34,022 bases of DNA. It comes from Balneolaceae bacterium (GTDB lineage: Bacteria; Bacteroidota; Rhodothermia; Balneolales; Balneolaceae). Shown here one piece after another: positions 1 to 7,436 of the stretch. Position numbers and translations under genes: made by a program. The stretch is from positions 1 to 34,022 of the forward strand of contig REDA01000034.1 in NCBI GenBank assembly GCA_007693745.1. The letters are read 5' to 3'. The stretch's first letter is position 1; each line of letters opens with the position of its first letter. The notes beneath the pieces were generated by a model, which saw nothing but the letters and a program-made list of their open reading frames with translations, searched no databases and had not been told where the DNA came from.

Positions 1-979
1 GTAAGGCGAGTTCGCGGTCAAATTCATCCTGCATATAGAGCACGCGGGAGATACAATCCACGCAGAATTGTTGCGATGTTTCGTCACTAATGTTTGCGTG
101 GGAGTCTTTAAAAGCCTTAGAAGCACCTTCAAGTAAAGAGTTTATGTTGCCGTTCATTATGCGTATGTAATCACCCTCGGGAACATTATCTACAATATGC
201 AGCCAACCGTTATTTGTGGCATAAGGGTCACGAATCGTCATTTCTGAATCCAGCCTGATGAGCCCGAGTGGGTAGGATTTGGCAACATCAAAGAAATTTT
301 CAGGAGAGATTTCCACACCCGAGTGACGTAAAATTTGCTCTCTGTACACATCGAAAGCGGGCTCCCAGTTCAGGCTGATGATGGAATTGCCCTCTGTTTC
401 TGTGACTTTAATCGCCTCGCTTACGGGCGCCCAGCCGTGGGCAACACCTATGTTAACTGTCACATCTATAACACCAATAACAGCGGCATTTCCCACCATT
501 GTATGCTGATGGATGATGCATGGTAACGGTTTAAAACTAAGCGAGCCTGCCCCGGCACCCACATAGTTGGCTTCAGGGCCCCATGAATCATACAGCAGAT
601 CAATCATGGTGGTTTTTTCAGAGGTAAGAGCATCCGTAATACAGAATAAACTCACATTTTTAACCGCCTCCTGTTGAGCATGGGTGTGTATCGATTTTTT
701 TATTTCAGATACATCGAGGCTCAGATCAACTAAAACAGTGTTAAGTTTATTAAAGAGGGGAAGCACTAAAAAACCGGTTTCCCGACGCTCACCATCCGCA
801 ATGATTTCCGGAAAAACGCCTCCCATCAGTGGCTTGGTAAACTGCTTCAATACAGGTTCGATTGTTTTTTTGTCCGGATGGCCTTTGTCAGCCACAAACA
901 AAAGGACGGATTGTACTTTCGGCTGCTGTTGCAGTTCAGAGAGTGTTGATGTCAAGGACTCCAAATTGTTACAATACAT
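1..979 (-). CDS. FIST-domain signal transduction protein (partial, C-terminus beyond left edge)
   Basis: I translated this stretch by hand from the ATG at 977-979, because the gene has no stop inside the window. About 326 residues are visible. The N-terminal half carries a FIST_N-like core (LMGGVFPEIIADGERRETG near residues 59-77). The C-terminal half carries FIST_C features, including VGAGAGSLSF, a segment beginning HGWAPVSEAIKVTETEG, and FCVDCISRVLYMQDEFDREL at the edge. FIST proteins usually have some 370-400 residues, so most of the protein is here. FIST is a predicted intracellular ligand-binding sensor domain, often encoded beside two-component or chemotaxis genes; its ligand is generally unknown. 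No signal peptide or membrane segment is seen. The start lies only 9 bp after the stop of the sigma-54 activator gene, so the two are probably cotranscribed and the FIST protein may feed that regulator. The domain assignment is strong; the functional link is inference. Confidence 0.82.
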   Translation of the reverse strand, partial: MYCNNLESLTSTLSELQQQPKVQSVLLFVADKGHPDKKTIEPVLKQFTKPLMGGVFPEIIADGERRETGFLVLPLFNKLNTVLVDLSLDVSEIKKSIHTHAQQEAVKNVSLFCITDALTSEKTTMIDLLYDSWGPEANYVGAGAGSLSFKPLPCIIHQHTMVGNAAVIGVIDVTVNIGVAHGWAPVSEAIKVTETEGNSIISLNWEPAFDVYREQILRHSGVEISPENFFDVAKSYPLGLIRLDSEMTIRDPYATNNGWLHIVDNVPEGDYIRIMNGNINSLLEGASKAFKDSHANISDETSQQFCVDCISRVLYMQDEFDRELAL

Positions 980-988
980 GGATTTTGT

Positions 989-2338
989 TTATTTAGTAGT
1001 AATCTCACCGCTTTTGAGCAGGTTATAGATCGTTGACTTACCGATGTCAAGAATTTCAGCGGTTTTTACCACGTTGTCATCATTTTTTGAGAGGTAGTAT
1101 TGTATGATGTCGTTGGTATGTTCGCGGAGTGTTTTTGTTCCACTAATTAGCATGTCACTACTTAAAGCATTATAGAAGGTGATGTCATCCGGCAGGATTT
1201 CATCACCATCGCACATGACAACAGCAAGTTCCAGCACGGCTTTAAGCTCACGCACATTCCCCGGGAAAGGATATGATGCGAGTTTTTCACGGGCACCGGA
1301 CGATAGGGCCGGTGCTTTTATTCCATTTTCCTTTGAGGCTTCTGCAATAAAGTGTTTGGCAAGGAGGAAAAGATCATTTTCCCGTTCACGCAGTGGTGGG
1401 AGTTCGATAGGCAGGCCAATGATTCTGAAATAGAGATCTTCCCTGAAATTCCCCTTTTTTACCTCCTCGGCTAAATTTTTGTGTGTGGCTGAAATCAGGC
1501 GAACATCAAAGGGGATGGCCTTGTTCCCTCCAACACGAACCACTTCACGTTCCTGTAACACCCGAAGGAGTTTTACCTGCAGGTTAACATCCATTTCGCC
1601 GATTTCGTCCAGAAAAATGGTACCGCCACTTGCGTCTTCAAACTTCCCTTTTTTCATACTGTCGGCACCCGTAAAAGCGCCTTTTTCATGACCAAAAAGT
1701 TCACTTTCTGCCAAATCTTTTGGTATGGCAGCCATATTGATCGCTATGAACGGTTTTTTCCTGCGATCACTATTGTAGTGGATGGCTTTGGCAAACACCT
1801 CTTTTCCGGAGCCTGTTTCTCCCGTGATGGATACATTAATATTGGTTCGGATAGCCTTTTCGAGAAGTTTGAAGGTTTTCTTTATGGCTGTACTGTTGCC
1901 AATGATATTTTTTTCAAAGCTGTATTTGGAGCTGAGCTGCTCCTTGAGTGCATCAACCTCATCACGCAGATTTTGGTTTTCACGAATATTAATTACTGAG
2001 CGCCAAAGCAGATCTTTAGCATGAGCGTCTTTGATAATGTAGTCACGGGCACCCAATTTGAGGAGGTTTACAGCAACCGAAATCTCTTCCTGTCCGCTGA
2101 TTACAACCACAGGAATTGTATTGTTTCTTTTTTGAATTTCCTTGAGAAGGGTTTCGCCTTTCATATCCTGCAGGCCAAAATCCATACAGATCAGATCTGG
2201 TTTTTGGTACAGTTTTGAAAGCATTTCTTTTCCCTTTTCGAAAAGCGTAATATCAAAATCCGGATTCAGACCAAGATGGTGCGTGAGTAACTGTCCATAC
2301 CATGGATCGTCCTCAACGATAAATATTTTATATGACAT
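989..2338 (-). CDS. Sigma-54-dependent response regulator, NtrC family
   Basis: A cytoplasmic enhancer-binding activator of about 449 residues. The receiver domain covers residues 3-120, with the acidic pocket ED at 9-10, the phospho-acceptor Asp53 (CMDFG) and Lys103 (YIIKD). An AAA+ domain follows with Walker A GETGSGKE, the sigma-54-contacting GAFTGA loop, Walker B GGTIFLDEIGEM and the arginine-finger region LPPLREREND. A Fis-type helix-turn-helix (VVKTAEILDIGKSTIYNLLK) closes the protein. I chose the ATG at 2336-2338, which places the receiver strand directly at the N-terminus; a TTG 18 codons upstream is less likely. It sits 177 bp downstream of the WecA-like gene, so it may have its own promoter, and is followed after 9 bp by the FIST gene. 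No partner histidine kinase lies in the window. The two sigma-54 promoters upstream in the same locus are its most obvious targets, which is inference. Confidence 0.93.
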   Translation of the reverse strand: MSYKIFIVEDDPWYGQLLTHHLGLNPDFDITLFEKGKEMLSKLYQKPDLICMDFGLQDMKGETLLKEIQKRNNTIPVVVISGQEEISVAVNLLKLGARDYIIKDAHAKDLLWRSVINIRENQNLRDEVDALKEQLSSKYSFEKNIIGNSTAIKKTFKLLEKAIRTNINVSITGETGSGKEVFAKAIHYNSDRRKKPFIAINMAAIPKDLAESELFGHEKGAFTGADSMKKGKFEDASGGTIFLDEIGEMDVNLQVKLLRVLQEREVVRVGGNKAIPFDVRLISATHKNLAEEVKKGNFREDLYFRIIGLPIELPPLRERENDLFLLAKHFIAEASKENGIKAPALSSGAREKLASYPFPGNVRELKAVLELAVVMCDGDEILPDDITFYNALSSDMLISGTKTLREHTNDIIQYYLSKNDDNVVKTAEILDIGKSTIYNLLKSGEITTK

Positions 2339-2432
2339 AAATTCTTCAGATAAGGTTAAATAAGAGCCTTGCACAGACGCTCTTCTTAACAAACTTATCT
2401 CTAAGGATGTTGATTTCCAATTTTTAAAATGC

Positions 2433-2447
2433 GTCCAGATTTTGGAG
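2433..2447. promoter_or_regulatory. Imperfect copy of the TTCCA-N5-TGGAA palindrome before the activator gene
   Basis: The sequence reads TCCA-GATTT-TGGA with G in both outer positions, so four of five arm bases match the perfect palindromes at 4926-4940 and 17711-17725, with the same 5-bp spacer. A further TTCCA half-site lies at 2415-2419. It lies about 100 bp upstream of the activator ATG at 2338. I could not find a -24/-12 element between it and the gene. It could be an autoregulatory site of the activator, but the match is weak. Confidence 0.3.
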
Positions 2448-2515
2448 GCATTACATAATCGAATGCGAGCAGCCAGTTCAATCTACTGATGCCGGTATTT
2501 GCAAATTTAAAAAAA

Positions 2516-3589
2516 TCATCGTTTTTCCATGGCCAGCACTTTCTCTTTCCAGTCCATCACTTTGCTGTTTAAACTGAGGATCCAGGAGATCGCAATGAAG
2601 GCTGTCATTAAGGCGAGTATCATAAATGTGAAACTTGTGAGTGAGCCAATGGTAATACTCAGTGCGATCAGTATTGCGGAGACGAAGATGACCAGAAGTG
2701 TTGCGGAGCGATGCTTGATGCCAAGCTGAAGAACGAGATGGTGGAAGTGGGTCCGGTCGGCCCGAAACGGACTAAAGCCGTCTTTCGCTCTGCGCCGGTA
2801 GACACGAAGTGAATCAAGAACAGGAAGAGCCAGTACACCGATTACGACCGGAAATACCAGCCGGATCTCGGATGTTCCCTGAGCAGCCTGAATAAGGCTG
2901 ATGGCTGAAAGCACCATGATCAGACCGATAAAGAGGGATCCGGCATCACCCATAAACACTTTTACCTTGCTGCTGAAATTGAATCGCATGAACCCGACCA
3001 GTGCACCAATAAGCGCCAGAAAGAGATTCAGCAGCATAAACTGACCGGTGATATATGCCATCCATCCAAAGAGGGTACATGCAACAATGGCGAGTCCGGC
3101 AGCAAGACCGTCAATTCCGTCCATCAGGTTGAATGCATTCACCACACCGGTTATGACGATCAGTGTAATGAAATACTGCGCGAGAACCGGAATTTCATAA
3201 ATTCCCAGGATGCCGTGGAAGGTCTCAATTCGTATACCATTGGCAAATGCAAAATAAGCCAGTGCAATCTGAATGGTGAGTTTCATGGATGCGCGGAGAT
3301 CGGATTTATCATCAATTACACCGATTACCAGTAAGATACCACCGGCAAGGAGAATGAAGGAAATGCCGGAAAATTCACTCCAGGAAGTAGTGCTTACAAG
3401 CAGTGTAAGCATAGTGGCAAAGCTGATGGCCAGTCCGCCCGCAAGCGGTATCTGTCCGTTATGGGCTTTGCGCCCACTGGGTTTGTCAACCAGCTGCAGT
3501 TGGATAGCCACAATTCTGAGAAGCGGCATTATCGTGAGTACAATGGCCAGTGAAATGGCCGGGATTATGATGAGATTGAGGGCGGACAT
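2516..3589 (-). CDS. WecA/TagO/MraY-family polyprenyl-phosphate sugar-1-phosphate transferase
   Basis: An integral membrane enzyme of about 357 residues that starts a glycan by moving a sugar-1-phosphate (usually GlcNAc-1-P or a relative) from a UDP-sugar onto undecaprenyl phosphate. The family landmarks appear in order: GVIDDKSDL (the Asp-Asp Mg-binding motif), NAFNLMDGIDGLAAG, FMGDAGSLFIG, and RADRTHFHH, the histidine motif of the WecA/TagO branch. About ten hydrophobic helices are spread through the sequence. The length fits the family. I chose the ATG at 3587-3589, 12 bp after the preceding stop; a TTG three codons upstream would also work. No WbaP/WcaJ-type initiating transferase is seen in the cluster, so this is the likely priming enzyme for the exopolysaccharide repeat unit. 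It is the last biosynthetic gene before the regulatory pair. The exact sugar cannot be told. Confidence 0.9.
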   Translation of the reverse strand: MSALNLIIIPAISLAIVLTIMPLLRIVAIQLQLVDKPSGRKAHNGQIPLAGGLAISFATMLTLLVSTTSWSEFSGISFILLAGGILLVIGVIDDKSDLRASMKLTIQIALAYFAFANGIRIETFHGILGIYEIPVLAQYFITLIVITGVVNAFNLMDGIDGLAAGLAIVACTLFGWMAYITGQFMLLNLFLALIGALVGFMRFNFSSKVKVFMGDAGSLFIGLIMVLSAISLIQAAQGTSEIRLVFPVVIGVLALPVLDSLRVYRRRAKDGFSPFRADRTHFHHLVLQLGIKHRSATLLVIFVSAILIALSITIGSLTSFTFMILALMTAFIAISWILSLNSKVMDWKEKVLAMEKR

Positions 3590-3601
3590 AAGTTTCAATA
3601 A

Positions 3602-4810
3602 TTATCGTTGTGTGTAGAATCCTTCGGTGTATTTGATGTGTGAAAGTCCCATGTCGAGTAACTGATCGTAGGACAACTCTTCAACGGATGCAGCCACTTT
3701 CGGTTTTTTACTCAGTTGCAGAGCTTCCTGAACCAGACCGTCATACTTGCCTGCAATGAGGCTCCAACGGTATCGGCGTCTTGCGATTTCACCCATGGTT
3801 CTGCCCAAATCCCTGATAGAGCTAAGCTTTGTATTTTGTATGATGGCCTTTAGCTCCGCCTCATTGTGAAAATAGAGGGCCTTGTTCTCGGTTGTAACGC
3901 GATTGTAGGATACACCAAATGCGAGCACCGGCAGATTCAGATACATGGCTTCAACCAGGGAGGGGTTTGTGCCTCCGGCAGAATGGCCGTGGATATACAA
4001 GACTGCTTTTGATCGGATCAGGTCGAGTTTTTCCTGATCATAAATGGGGTCAAGAATGGTGATATTGGGGTATGGGCTGTAGGCAGCCTTCAGGTTTTGA
4101 CCGTACGGACTCTTGTCCCAGTTCCCTACCATGACAAGACGGTATTCCGGCATTTCCGAAAAGGCCTTGAGTACGATGTGCACATTATTTTCCGGTTCAA
4201 TGCGACATACTTTAAACGCATAGGGGTGTGCCATGAATGGCAATCCGGGATGTGTGGTCTCTTTTTTCGACGGCAGGGTATGATCAGCACCATATTCAAT
4301 AATCCGGCTTAAGGTATTGTAACGCTGCGCCGTGTAATCCTGAATCGCTTCATTGTCGGAGATATCTATGTGGGAATATTTCACAGCCAGACCCTCCGCC
4401 CAGAAAAGGTACCACTGTGCCAGCTTATTCCATTTATTTCGTTTCCATTCGATTCCGTCGATAGAGATGATGATCCTCTTATTTGTGAAAAGTTTAACGA
4501 AGGGAAGCAGCCAGGCCCCGGAAACCCCGAGAATAAGCAGTACATCAGCAAAAAAGAGGGCATGCAGGATTGACCAGGTATCATAGGGGATACTTTGCAC
4601 ACCATTGGCATCCAGCGGTAAATAGTGCAACCTGGCATTTTTATAGGTCTCTTTGCGTTCCTCTTTGGAATACTTTTTACCGGAGCAGTATACATGCATG
4701 GAATACTTGTCTCCAATTTGTTCTATCAGGTGTTCAGCCAGTGTTTCAAATCCACCATAATTCGCCGGAACACCAACGGTTCCAATAATTGCGACTGACT
4801 TCTTCTTCAT
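3602..4810 (-). CDS. DUF1972-type GT4 glycosyltransferase (rhamnosyltransferase-like)
   Basis: A 402-residue cytoplasmic GT-B glycosyltransferase. The N-terminus has the DUF1972 signature (IIGTVGVPANYGGFETLAEH, residues 8-27). The C-terminal donor lobe has HGHSAGGTNPSLVEAMYLN, the EX-type donor-binding region typical of this subgroup. Characterised relatives with this N-terminal domain (WchF/Cps2T-like) are rhamnosyltransferases that add an early sugar of a capsule repeat, but the donor here is not proven. It is preceded by an unusually long gap (4811-5120) with a sigma-54-type promoter, so its expression may be separately boosted from the rest of the operon. The following WecA-like gene is 12 bp downstream, so the priming enzyme and probably an early glycosyltransferase would be induced together. 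Confidence 0.85.
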   Translation of the reverse strand: MKKKSVAIIGTVGVPANYGGFETLAEHLIEQIGDKYSMHVYCSGKKYSKEERKETYKNARLHYLPLDANGVQSIPYDTWSILHALFFADVLLILGVSGAWLLPFVKLFTNKRIIISIDGIEWKRNKWNKLAQWYLFWAEGLAVKYSHIDISDNEAIQDYTAQRYNTLSRIIEYGADHTLPSKKETTHPGLPFMAHPYAFKVCRIEPENNVHIVLKAFSEMPEYRLVMVGNWDKSPYGQNLKAAYSPYPNITILDPIYDQEKLDLIRSKAVLYIHGHSAGGTNPSLVEAMYLNLPVLAFGVSYNRVTTENKALYFHNEAELKAIIQNTKLSSIRDLGRTMGEIARRRYRWSLIAGKYDGLVQEALQLSKKPKVAASVEELSYDQLLDMGLSHIKYTEGFYTQR

Positions 4811-4854
4811 ATTTTTTGAAAGTTTAATTTCGATTTGGGCATATGAATGTTTGT

Positions 4855-4871
4855 TGCAACCCTTATGCCAA
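4855..4871 (-). promoter_or_regulatory. Sigma-54 (-24/-12) promoter before the DUF1972 glycosyltransferase
   Basis: Read on the minus strand, the element is TTGGCATAAGGGTTGCA. Against the consensus YTGGCACGrNNNTTGCW it keeps TTGGCA, the purine and TTGCA with exact GG-GC spacing; only the C and G after TGGCA differ. The predicted transcription start is near 4844, leaving a leader of about 34 nt before the ATG at 4810. A TTCCA-N5-TGGAA palindrome is centred about 89 bp upstream of that start, a usual distance for a bEBP enhancer site. The match is seen in the sequence; its activity is inference. Confidence 0.65.
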
Positions 4872-4891
4872 AAACTATTTCATGAAAAGAA

Positions 4892-5134
4892 TCAGTTATT
4901 TACGGCTTTTTTAAAATCCTGAGATTTCCAGAAATTGGAATGGGTTTCCTGTGTCGGGAGAAGTGATTCCAGATAGAATACCGATCCGTTGACCGGCATG
5001 TGATCTGTGGTTGCTTTGAGGATGCCGGTAAACTCAAAAAAATTACGGGCCGATCGCAGGATGACAGATTTTACAGGGGAATAGCTTCGCAAAGTGAATC
5101 GGTTAGAGAACTGGCAGAGCTTATCCGGTACCAT
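4892..5134 (-). CDS. Small open frame of 80 codons, doubtful
   Basis: The ATG at 5132-5134 overlaps the last codons of the upstream glycosyltransferase (stop at 5121) by 14 bases, as would fit translational coupling in this tightly packed operon. I do not recognise the predicted 80-residue product. It has no signal peptide, no clear membrane helix and no known motif. Its 3' part overlaps the palindrome at 4926-4940, which belongs to the sigma-54 promoter region of the next gene. It may be a real small protein, the remnant of a deleted gene, or a chance frame in a regulatory spacer. The last two seem at least as likely as the first. Confidence 0.3.
   Translation of the reverse strand: MVPDKLCQFSNRFTLRSYSPVKSVILRSARNFFEFTGILKATTDHMPVNGSVFYLESLLPTQETHSNFWKSQDFKKAVNN
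4926..4940. promoter_or_regulatory. TTCCA-N5-TGGAA palindrome, candidate enhancer site
   Basis: The sequence TTCCA-GAAAT-TGGAA has perfect 5-bp arms around a 5-bp AT-rich spacer. The same arms and spacing occur at 17711-17725, and both lie upstream of a -24/-12 promoter. The centre is about 64 bp from the -24 element at 4855-4871. It is a candidate binding site for the Fis-type helix-turn-helix of the activator encoded at 989-2338; that assignment is inference. Confidence 0.5.
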
Positions 5135-6203
5135 GCAGAATTTTTAAGCTGCTATCAATAAACGCTTTTTCACGAAATTCCCTGAGTTTGACAGTTGCAT
5201 TTGCACTTAACTGTTGGTACAGCTGAGAATTTAGAAATAAACTCTGTACCGTTTTTTCGAGTGTGTCAATATTGAGCGGGTCTGCATGATAACCGTTAAA
5301 ACCGTGTTCAACAACTTCGGTTATTCCGCCAACGGGAGGTACGATAGCAGGCATCCCGAAGGCCATGCCCTCAATAATGGTGAGCCCGAACGTTTCAACC
5401 CATCCATCGGGATGGGAGAGATTCATGATCAGGTCGGCCCAGGCGAAGTGTGGTATCACATCCCGCTGTGTGGGATAAATCTCCAGATTACCGGGGAGGT
5501 CAGTTCCCTTAAAGAATGCTTCAATCTCTTCAGTGGGTGCATTGATCACCATTCTGAAACGGAACTCTTTGAGCCGTTTAGCCACTTTTGTGAATTCGTG
5601 AAGGCCTTTATAGATTTTCAGTGAGCAGACCATGAGTACATTTTGGGGCATCGTGATATCACGCGTAATCCTGCCTGCACGGTTTATAAACTCTTCCGGA
5701 ATTGCATTGTGCAGTACATGGGTTTTTATACCCTGCATGGGCTCTTTATCTGCAAGAAATTCTGATACATAAATCACCTCGTTTGCGGTGAATTTTACAA
5801 TGCCAAACAGAACTTTTTTCAGAATGGCCGGCTTCATGGTTGTCTCATGAAGGTGATAGATTATCCGGCAGCCTTTCAGTTTTCCAAGAAGTGCTGCACC
5901 AAACGGCAGCACTGTATTGACATAGATAATGTCTTCTTTTTTTACAAGGGTTAGAAATCCTGGAATCAGAAGCAATTGACTCAACATCAGCGCAGCGAAC
6001 CTGAGTAATTTGTTCTCATAGAATCGATACCAGACCGGATGTCGGGTTATCCATGGTGAGAGCCCCGATAAAATCCCCTGATTTTGAAAGCTGCTGCACA
6101 CATGCACGTCAATACCGTTTTCATCCCAGCCTTTAATAAGTTGACTTAGCACTTTGGGACTTCCGCTGAAATCATTCAGTAAGTGAAACGCATAGATTTT
6201 CAT
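5121..6203 (-). CDS. GT4 family glycosyltransferase
   Basis: A 360-residue retaining GT-B transferase. The acceptor lobe begins MKIYAFHLLNDFSGSPKVLS and contains IIYVNTVLPFGAALLGKL and YHLHET. The donor lobe has the GT4 EX7E pattern in ETFGLTIIEGMAFGMPAIVP, followed by GGITEVVEHGFNGY. The middle hydrophobic stretch (around LLIPGFLTL) may help it lie at the membrane. It starts 12 bp after the upstream glycosyltransferase stop, inside a short tandem repeat, and has no Shine-Dalgarno sequence. It probably adds one sugar of the lipid-linked repeat unit on the cytoplasmic face. Donor and linkage cannot be told from sequence alone. Confidence 0.88.
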   Translation of the reverse strand: MKIYAFHLLNDFSGSPKVLSQLIKGWDENGIDVHVCSSFQNQGILSGLSPWITRHPVWYRFYENKLLRFAALMLSQLLLIPGFLTLVKKEDIIYVNTVLPFGAALLGKLKGCRIIYHLHETTMKPAILKKVLFGIVKFTANEVIYVSEFLADKEPMQGIKTHVLHNAIPEEFINRAGRITRDITMPQNVLMVCSLKIYKGLHEFTKVAKRLKEFRFRMVINAPTEEIEAFFKGTDLPGNLEIYPTQRDVIPHFAWADLIMNLSHPDGWVETFGLTIIEGMAFGMPAIVPPVGGITEVVEHGFNGYHADPLNIDTLEKTVQSLFLNSQLYQQLSANATVKLREFREKAFIDSSLKILHGTG

Positions 6204-6224
6204 AGGTTCATAGGTTCAAAGGTT
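6201..6224. repeat. Tandem 8-bp repeat (three copies) at a gene junction
   Basis: The plus strand reads CATAGGTT, CATAGGTT, CAAAGGTT in a row. On the coding strand it runs through the TGA stop (6216-6218) of one glycosyltransferase and ends in the ATG (6201-6203) of the next. Unit number therefore sets the stop-to-start distance. The middle copy also offers an ATG that meets a stop after two further codons. Confidence 0.7.
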
Positions 6225-7436
6225 AGCGTAGATTGATTTCAGTTGTTCACCTCGTCGGTCCCAATGGAAATAATCCATAAAGTGTTTGCGCGCTGCTTTT
6301 CGCTTCTTCTGTATCAGCGAAGGGTTTTGATAGAGAGTGCCAATACTTCCGGCCAGTTGCTGTACAGTATCTTCATAACTACCTCTTTTTACTGCGATAC
6401 CACATTCCGGTGTAATGAATCCGCCGGGGCCTTCATTATCAAGTGTGATCACCGGAACCCCAAAAGAGAGTGCCTCAGGAACCACCATTCCGGCTCCTTC
6501 ATGAGATGGAAAAAGAAAGGCGGAAGCAGTACGAAACAGTTTCATCACATCGCTGCGGTCAATCCAGCTGATAAAAGTTACGCAGTCTGAAATTCCTTCA
6601 TCTTCGGTTATTTTTTTGAGAAACGCCTCTTCAGGTCCGCTCCCAATGATCTTCAGATGGACGCCGGCTCTCTCAGGCGCGGGTAAACTTTTTACAAACA
6701 ATGCAAATGATCGGATGGTGAGATCAAATCCTTTCAAGGGAACCAGCCTGCCAACCGACATCAGTGAAAAGGAACCGGTTTCTGCTTGTTCATCCCAGCC
6801 AAAATCCTGGGTAGCCACGGATGCGGAGATAATATGCTCGTTTTGGCCGATGTCAATCACGTCTTTAACGGAGGGATTCATCGCCCAGATATACCCGGCT
6901 CTTTTTACTGTATTTTGCAAAGCCCCGGAAAAATTCCAGAACAGTTTCTTGATCAGCCAGGTAAGGCGATCTTTGATCAGATATTTTTTTGAGTATGGCT
7001 CCAGATAGGCAGAGGGTATGAGAGGATGATGCCCGATGGGGCCCCATACAAATGGTTTCTCAAGCTTCCATAAATGACTGGGTGACCAGTCATTATGAAA
7101 GTTGAGGTTATGTACGATATCAAAGTCGATATTTTTCTCCCGAATGAAGGATACGACCATTCGTTGCCAAAGAAGATAATAGAGCATTGCACCCCGCCCG
7201 CCTTTTTTCCAGAAGCGTGTCCAGTATGGGGTGTCGAAATAGAGGAACGTGATATTTTTGTAATGGTCTGAAGGATTATCCTGCATGTACGTTTCGATAT
7301 GCGGACGATTGTTTTCTCTCGTAACGGCAATCACCTTATTAAAGCGAGAGATCTGCATCACAAAATTCCATCCCATTCCGTCTTCAGAACCTTTCAGAGG
7401 GTTGATTGCATACGCTGTGGCAAGAATGGTTTTCAT
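6216..7436 (-). CDS. GT4 family glycosyltransferase
   Basis: A 406-residue GT-B glycosyltransferase. The N-terminal lobe starts MKTILATAYAINPLKGSEDG, a glycine-rich acceptor loop common in GT4 enzymes, and contains HNLNFHNDW and FVWGPIGHHP. The C-terminal lobe shows FSLMSVGRLVPLKGFDLTIR (the start of the donor domain), then SHEGAGMVVPEALSFGVPVI with the EX7E residues. Its start overlaps the stop of the acyltransferase gene in an ATGA arrangement, which implies translational coupling. It lacks membrane segments and probably works at the inner membrane on the lipid-linked glycan. The sugar specificity is not visible. Confidence 0.88.
   Translation of the reverse strand: MKTILATAYAINPLKGSEDGMGWNFVMQISRFNKVIAVTRENNRPHIETYMQDNPSDHYKNITFLYFDTPYWTRFWKKGGRGAMLYYLLWQRMVVSFIREKNIDFDIVHNLNFHNDWSPSHLWKLEKPFVWGPIGHHPLIPSAYLEPYSKKYLIKDRLTWLIKKLFWNFSGALQNTVKRAGYIWAMNPSVKDVIDIGQNEHIISASVATQDFGWDEQAETGSFSLMSVGRLVPLKGFDLTIRSFALFVKSLPAPERAGVHLKIIGSGPEEAFLKKITEDEGISDCVTFISWIDRSDVMKLFRTASAFLFPSHEGAGMVVPEALSFGVPVITLDNEGPGGFITPECGIAVKRGSYEDTVQQLAGSIGTLYQNPSLIQKKRKAARKHFMDYFHWDRRGEQLKSIYANL

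Noticed and set aside
2339-2392. TTG start giving an 18-residue longer sigma-54 activator
   Set aside because: The receiver fold begins right after the ATG at 2338 and the extra residues have no counterpart in the family.
2497-2506. ATTTGCAAAT palindrome after the WecA-like gene as a terminator
   Set aside because: AT-rich, only 10 bp and no loop, so it is not a stable RNA hairpin; probably incidental.
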